Of a DNA stretch of 64,000 nt, positions 61,716 to 64,000 are shown one piece after another. The stretch's first letter is position 1. Every line of letters begins with the position of its first letter. Position numbers and translations under genes: made by a program. The notes under the pieces were generated by a model. The model saw only the letters and a program-made list of their open reading frames with translations, made no database searches and was not told where the DNA came from. The stretch spans positions 119,602 to 183,601 of the forward strand of contig JAJYFL010000006.1 of assembly GCA_021790935.1 (NCBI GenBank), written 5' to 3'. Origin of the DNA: a bacterium (GTDB taxonomy: Bacteria; Vulcanimicrobiota; Vulcanimicrobiia; Vulcanimicrobiales; Vulcanimicrobiaceae).

Positions 61716-62464
61716 CAGCGCGCGATATCGGAGCGCAGGTGGCCGTGGGTGTGCGCGTGCTCGCGAATCGCCGAGTAGGCGCCCGAATCGAGCACGTCGC
61801 CGGGCGCACCGATCGCCAAGACCCGGCGGTCCAGCACCATCAGGCGATCGAACCAATCGGCGGCGCGATCGAGATCGTGAGTGGTCATCAGCACCGGCAG
61901 CCCCTCGCCGACCAAGCTGCGGATGACCAAGCGCAGCGCCTCTTCCGTCGCCGCGTCGACGCCCGTGGTCGGCTCGTCGAGCAGCAGCAGGCGCGGCTCC
62001 TGCGCGATGGCACGCGCGACGAAAGCTCGTTGTTGCTGGCCGCCCGAGAGCTGCGCGATTTGGCGATCCGCCAGATCGCGCATATTGACCGCCTCGAGCG
62101 CGCGCCCGACGATCTCCCGGTCGCGTACTTGAAAGCGCTGGTAAAACCGCAGGCGTGGGAAACGCGCCATCGATACCACGTCGGAGACCGTGGCGGGGAA
62201 CGACCAGTCGATGGCTTCGACCTGCGGCACATAGGCGATCGACCCGGCCTTCAGCGCGAGCGGCGACTCGCCGAAGACGCAGAGGTGCCCGGAACTCGGC
62301 CGTAGGAGCCCGGCGACCGACTTCAGCAGCGTCGATTTCCCCGAACCGTTGGGGCCGACGATGCCGAGCGCTTCACCGGCGTGCAGCGTGAGCGTCGCAC
62401 CGTCGAGCGCCGTTACGTCGTCGTACTTGACGACCACGTCGGTCAGCTCGACTGCGGCGATCAC
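61715..62464 (-). CDS. Zinc/manganese ABC transporter ATPase
   Basis: A 249-residue ABC ATPase. Walker A is GPNGSGKST, the signature is QLSGGQQQRAFVARA, and Walker B is LLLLDEPTTGVD. The Q-loop YVPQVEAIDWSFPATV marks the metal (MntB/ZnuC) subgroup. GTG 62464 overlaps the stop of the binding-protein gene by 4 nt. Confidence 0.92.
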   Translation of the reverse strand: MIAAVELTDVVVKYDDVTALDGATLTLHAGEALGIVGPNGSGKSTLLKSVAGLLRPSSGHLCVFGESPLALKAGSIAYVPQVEAIDWSFPATVSDVVSMARFPRLRFYQRFQVRDREIVGRALEAVNMRDLADRQIAQLSGGQQQRAFVARAIAQEPRLLLLDEPTTGVDAATEEALRLVIRSLVGEGLPVLMTTHDLDRAADWFDRLMVLDRRVLAIGAPGDVLDSGAYSAIREHAHTHGHLRSDIAR

Positions 62465-63351
62465 TTCAGTGCCCGTACGATGACGCGCGTGTCGTAGCGG
62501 AGCATGCTGATGTAATCCTTTACGTGCGGACCCTCTCCGATCGAGTCGTCGTACAAGTTTCGAACGGTCTTTATGCCCGCGCTCTGCGCCAAGGCATCCG
62601 CGAGTTTCGGGCTGTATTCGGGTTCGGCGAAGACCGCCCGCACCTTGTACTTCTTCGCGAGGTCGACGAGCTCGGCGATGTAGGCGGGGTTGGGATCTTG
62701 GCCCGGCGAGAGCTCGATCACGCCGACCGTCCGGATGCCGAAGCGGTCGTTATAGTATAACCAGGCATTGTGGTAGACGATCATCGTGCGCCGCTGCGGC
62801 GGAATCGTATCGATCTCCCGCGAGATGTAGGCCTCGAGCCGGTCGAGCCGCGCGAAATATAGCCTGGCGTTATGCATGTAGTAATCGCGGTTGCGCGGGT
62901 CGATTTCGATGAGCGCGTCGCGCACCCGCCGTACGTAACTCTTGGCGAGTTCCGGGTCCATCCACAAGTGCGGATTCTTGTCCTTGATGGGAAGGCCGCG
63001 CGAGAGCACCACGATCTTCAGGCCGGCGTTGCCGACGTTGGCTATCGTGCGCTGCAGCCAAGCCTCGATGCCGGCGCCGTTCTCGACCAGCAACTGCGCG
63101 CCGTTCAAGGTTGCGATGTCTTGCGGCGTCGGCTGGTAATCTTCCGGCGAGACGCCGATCGGCACGAGGTTCTGCACGCGTACGCGCTTGCCGCCGACGG
63201 CCTCCACGAAAGAGTTGAGGGTAGAGAACGTCGTCACGACGGCGATCGGAGCGGCCTCGCCGTGCAGCAGGGGCCGCTTCGGAGCGCCCGGGCGCGAACA
63301 CGCGGCCAGTGCCGTCAGCGCGAGGGCAGCGGCGAGGATCTTTAGCGGCAT
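62461..63351 (-). CDS. Zinc/manganese ABC transporter substrate-binding lipoprotein
   Basis: A 296-residue cluster A-I metal-binding protein. The lipobox LAAC follows the signal (start ATG 63351). Metal-ligand positions: the first, normally His in a DPHxYEPT motif, is changed (SPEDYQPT). Others are kept: HLWMDP, VYHNAWLYY and VFAEPEYSPKLADALA. The ligand change may mean a different metal or geometry. It is the third gene of the fur operon in reading order fur-znuA-znuC-znuB. Confidence 0.9.
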   Translation of the reverse strand: MPLKILAAALALTALAACSRPGAPKRPLLHGEAAPIAVVTTFSTLNSFVEAVGGKRVRVQNLVPIGVSPEDYQPTPQDIATLNGAQLLVENGAGIEAWLQRTIANVGNAGLKIVVLSRGLPIKDKNPHLWMDPELAKSYVRRVRDALIEIDPRNRDYYMHNARLYFARLDRLEAYISREIDTIPPQRRTMIVYHNAWLYYNDRFGIRTVGVIELSPGQDPNPAYIAELVDLAKKYKVRAVFAEPEYSPKLADALAQSAGIKTVRNLYDDSIGEGPHVKDYISMLRYDTRVIVRALK

Positions 63352-63725
63352 CGCGCGCACCGCCCGAAGAACTCCATGGCATGCGCGTCGAGTTCGAAGC
63401 CGTGATAGGCCTTCAGCGCCTCCGTAAAGCGCTCCATCGGATCGCATGCGACCTCCTCGACGTGGCCGCAGACGCGGCAGATCGCGTGGTGATGGTGACT
63501 GGTCGTGCAGATGACGTAGGTTGCCTCGCCTTGCTCGTCGATGCGCGAGCTGGCCTCACCCTTGGCCCGCAAACGATCGAGCGTGCGGTAGACGGTGGAA
63601 AGCGAGACTCGCGCTCGGGCACGCTGGAGCGCTTGGAAGACTTCGGCGGCGGAGAGGTAGCGGCGTTCGCTCCGAAGGATCTGGGCGATCTGCTCCCGCG
63701 GCCGGGTGGCGTATTCTGCGCACAT
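63342..63725 (-). CDS. Fur family metalloregulator, likely Zur
   Basis: A 127-residue Fur-type repressor. The winged-helix has VSLSTVYRTLDRLRAKGEA. The metal site is CTTSHHHHAICRVCGHVEEV with the HHHH cluster and CRVC zinc pair. A second CARC pair closes the C-terminus. Its operon partners are a zinc/manganese importer, so Zur or MntR-like Fur is likely. ATG 63725 overlaps nothing upstream. The next gene overlaps by 10 nt. Confidence 0.9.
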   Translation of the reverse strand: MCAEYATRPREQIAQILRSERRYLSAAEVFQALQRARARVSLSTVYRTLDRLRAKGEASSRIDEQGEATYVICTTSHHHHAICRVCGHVEEVACDPMERFTEALKAYHGFELDAHAMEFFGRCARCR

Positions 63726-63737
63726 GCCCCTATAATT

Positions 63738-63752
63738 TGCGAATCATTGGCA
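63738..63752. promoter_or_regulatory. Fur/Zur-box-like 7-1-7 inverted repeat
   Basis: TGCGAAT-C-ATTGGCA has one mismatch in a 7-1-7 palindrome. It is 13-27 nt upstream of the fur-family start, where Fur-family proteins bind to repress their own operon. No second copy is seen in the window. Confidence 0.45.
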
Positions 63753-63797
63753 GAACCATGCCGGGATCCAAGCCGGCGCCCGCCGGGATTCGTTGCT

Positions 63798-63827
63798 TTG
63801 ACAGGGGGGCGCCGGGGCGCGTATAAT
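63798..63827 (+). promoter_or_regulatory. tRNA-Ala promoter, TTGACA-N18-TATAAT
   Basis: Both hexamers are perfect (63798-63803 and 63822-63827) with an 18-nt spacer. Transcription should start near 63834, 9 nt before the tRNA. Confidence 0.8.
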
Positions 63828-63842
63828 CTTCCGCGTTGCCCT

Positions 63843-63918
63843 GGGGATGTAGCTCAGCTGGTAGAGCACTTGCTTCGCATGTAAGGGGTCTGGGGTTCGA
63901 GTCCCCACATCTCCACCA
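63843..63918 (+). tRNA. tRNA-Ala (anticodon CGC)
   Basis: A 76-nt cloverleaf with acceptor GGGGATG/CATCTCC, anticodon loop TTCGCAT giving anticodon CGC (reads GCG, Ala), T-arm with GGTTCGAGTCC, discriminator A and an encoded CCA. It has its own promoter and terminator. Confidence 0.97.
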
Positions 63919-63924
63919 ATTGAA

Positions 63925-63960
63925 AACGCCTGATTCTATTGGGATCGGGCGTCTTTCTTT
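63925..63960 (+). terminator. Intrinsic terminator after tRNA-Ala
   Basis: ACGCC-T-GAT on the left pairs with ATC-G-GGCGT on the right around a short loop, and CTTTCTTT follows. Confidence 0.7.
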
Positions 63961-64000
63961 GCAAGGCTCGGTTGCTGTCAAAGTGGACTTGACTTCCTTC

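Noticed and set aside
63730..63981. Minus-strand frame with CGDSNPRPLTCEASALPAELHPQ-like sequence
   Set aside because: This is the well-known false frame read from the antisense strand of a tRNA gene; the tRNA-Ala at 63843-63918 explains it.

Overview
The window is a GC-rich, gene-dense bacterial chromosome segment with no rRNA operon, transposase, CRISPR array or prophage. Gene content is mixed. The pieces more usual in Gram-positive relatives are prp beside rplU, rbgA, HemQ-type haem synthesis, PyrD with PyrK, and nrdR. The pieces that point to a diderm envelope are a 638-residue secreted beta-barrel-like protein and a LolA-like secreted protein. Together with very frequent GTG/TTG starts and 4-nt ATGA/GTGA gene overlaps, this suggests a high-GC diderm of an under-sampled phylum such as Eremiobacterota (WPS-2). 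That placement is inference from memory, not a search result.

Layout. 1-4.2 kb: sufB, a Rieske ferredoxin and a membrane-anchored penicillin-acylase-type hydrolase, behind a promoter that overlaps a perfect inverted repeat. 4.3-5.1 kb: a membrane protein and winged-helix regulator pair with a consensus promoter and a palindromic operator. 5.2-9.5 kb: rplU-prp, a YtxH-like protein, a lytic transglycosylase, a TatA/TatB protein, an orphan Clp-N-like protein, a TPR protein and trmD, with a 162-bp imperfect palindrome between two of them. 9.5-17.6 kb: rplS, three tandem signal peptidases, rbgA, rnhB, yraN, a Ser/Thr kinase, an amino-acid permease, a small membrane protein and an anchored UspA protein, nearly all overlapping. 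17.6-23.7 kb: a secreted LolA-like protein, a ribose-type ABC importer and a Na+/solute symporter.

23.7-28.1 kb: comM, then a DUF4160/DUF2442 toxin-antitoxin-like cassette bracketed by a 122-bp direct repeat copied from the end of the neighbouring acyl-CoA synthetase gene. 28.1-31.2 kb: nrdR-dut-panE-hemQ and a small zinc-ribbon gene. 31.3-34.3 kb: dprA-rlmH-argS. 34.3-40.1 kb: a minus-strand operon pyrK-pyrD-pyrF-pyrE-hisC-GNAT-AI-2E family protein. 40.2-43.1 kb: a well-supported 46-codon small gene with a perfect terminator, a DUF6249 and DUF4097-like pair, and an ECF sigma factor with a membrane partner.

43.13-43.34 kb (minus) holds the most unusual object. It is a roughly 200-nt structured RNA that starts with a tRNA/tmRNA-like domain, carries a 13-nt segment perfectly complementary to the loop of that domain, and ends in an intrinsic terminator. 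43.5-49 kb: a sucrose-phosphate synthase fused to a HAD phosphatase, a DOMON/barrel protein, a GNAT acetyltransferase and an MBL hydrolase. 49.2-57 kb: a leucine-degradation operon (methylcrotonyl-CoA carboxylase subunits, hydratase, HMG-CoA lyase) with an XRE regulator, an amidohydrolase and a glycosyltransferase. 57-61 kb: purE-purK, a GH5-like hydrolase and an SDR with an extra C-terminal domain. 60.9-63.8 kb: a Fur-family regulator with a zinc/manganese ABC importer, preceded by a 7-1-7 Fur-box-like site. The window ends with tRNA-Ala(CGC) between a consensus promoter and a terminator.
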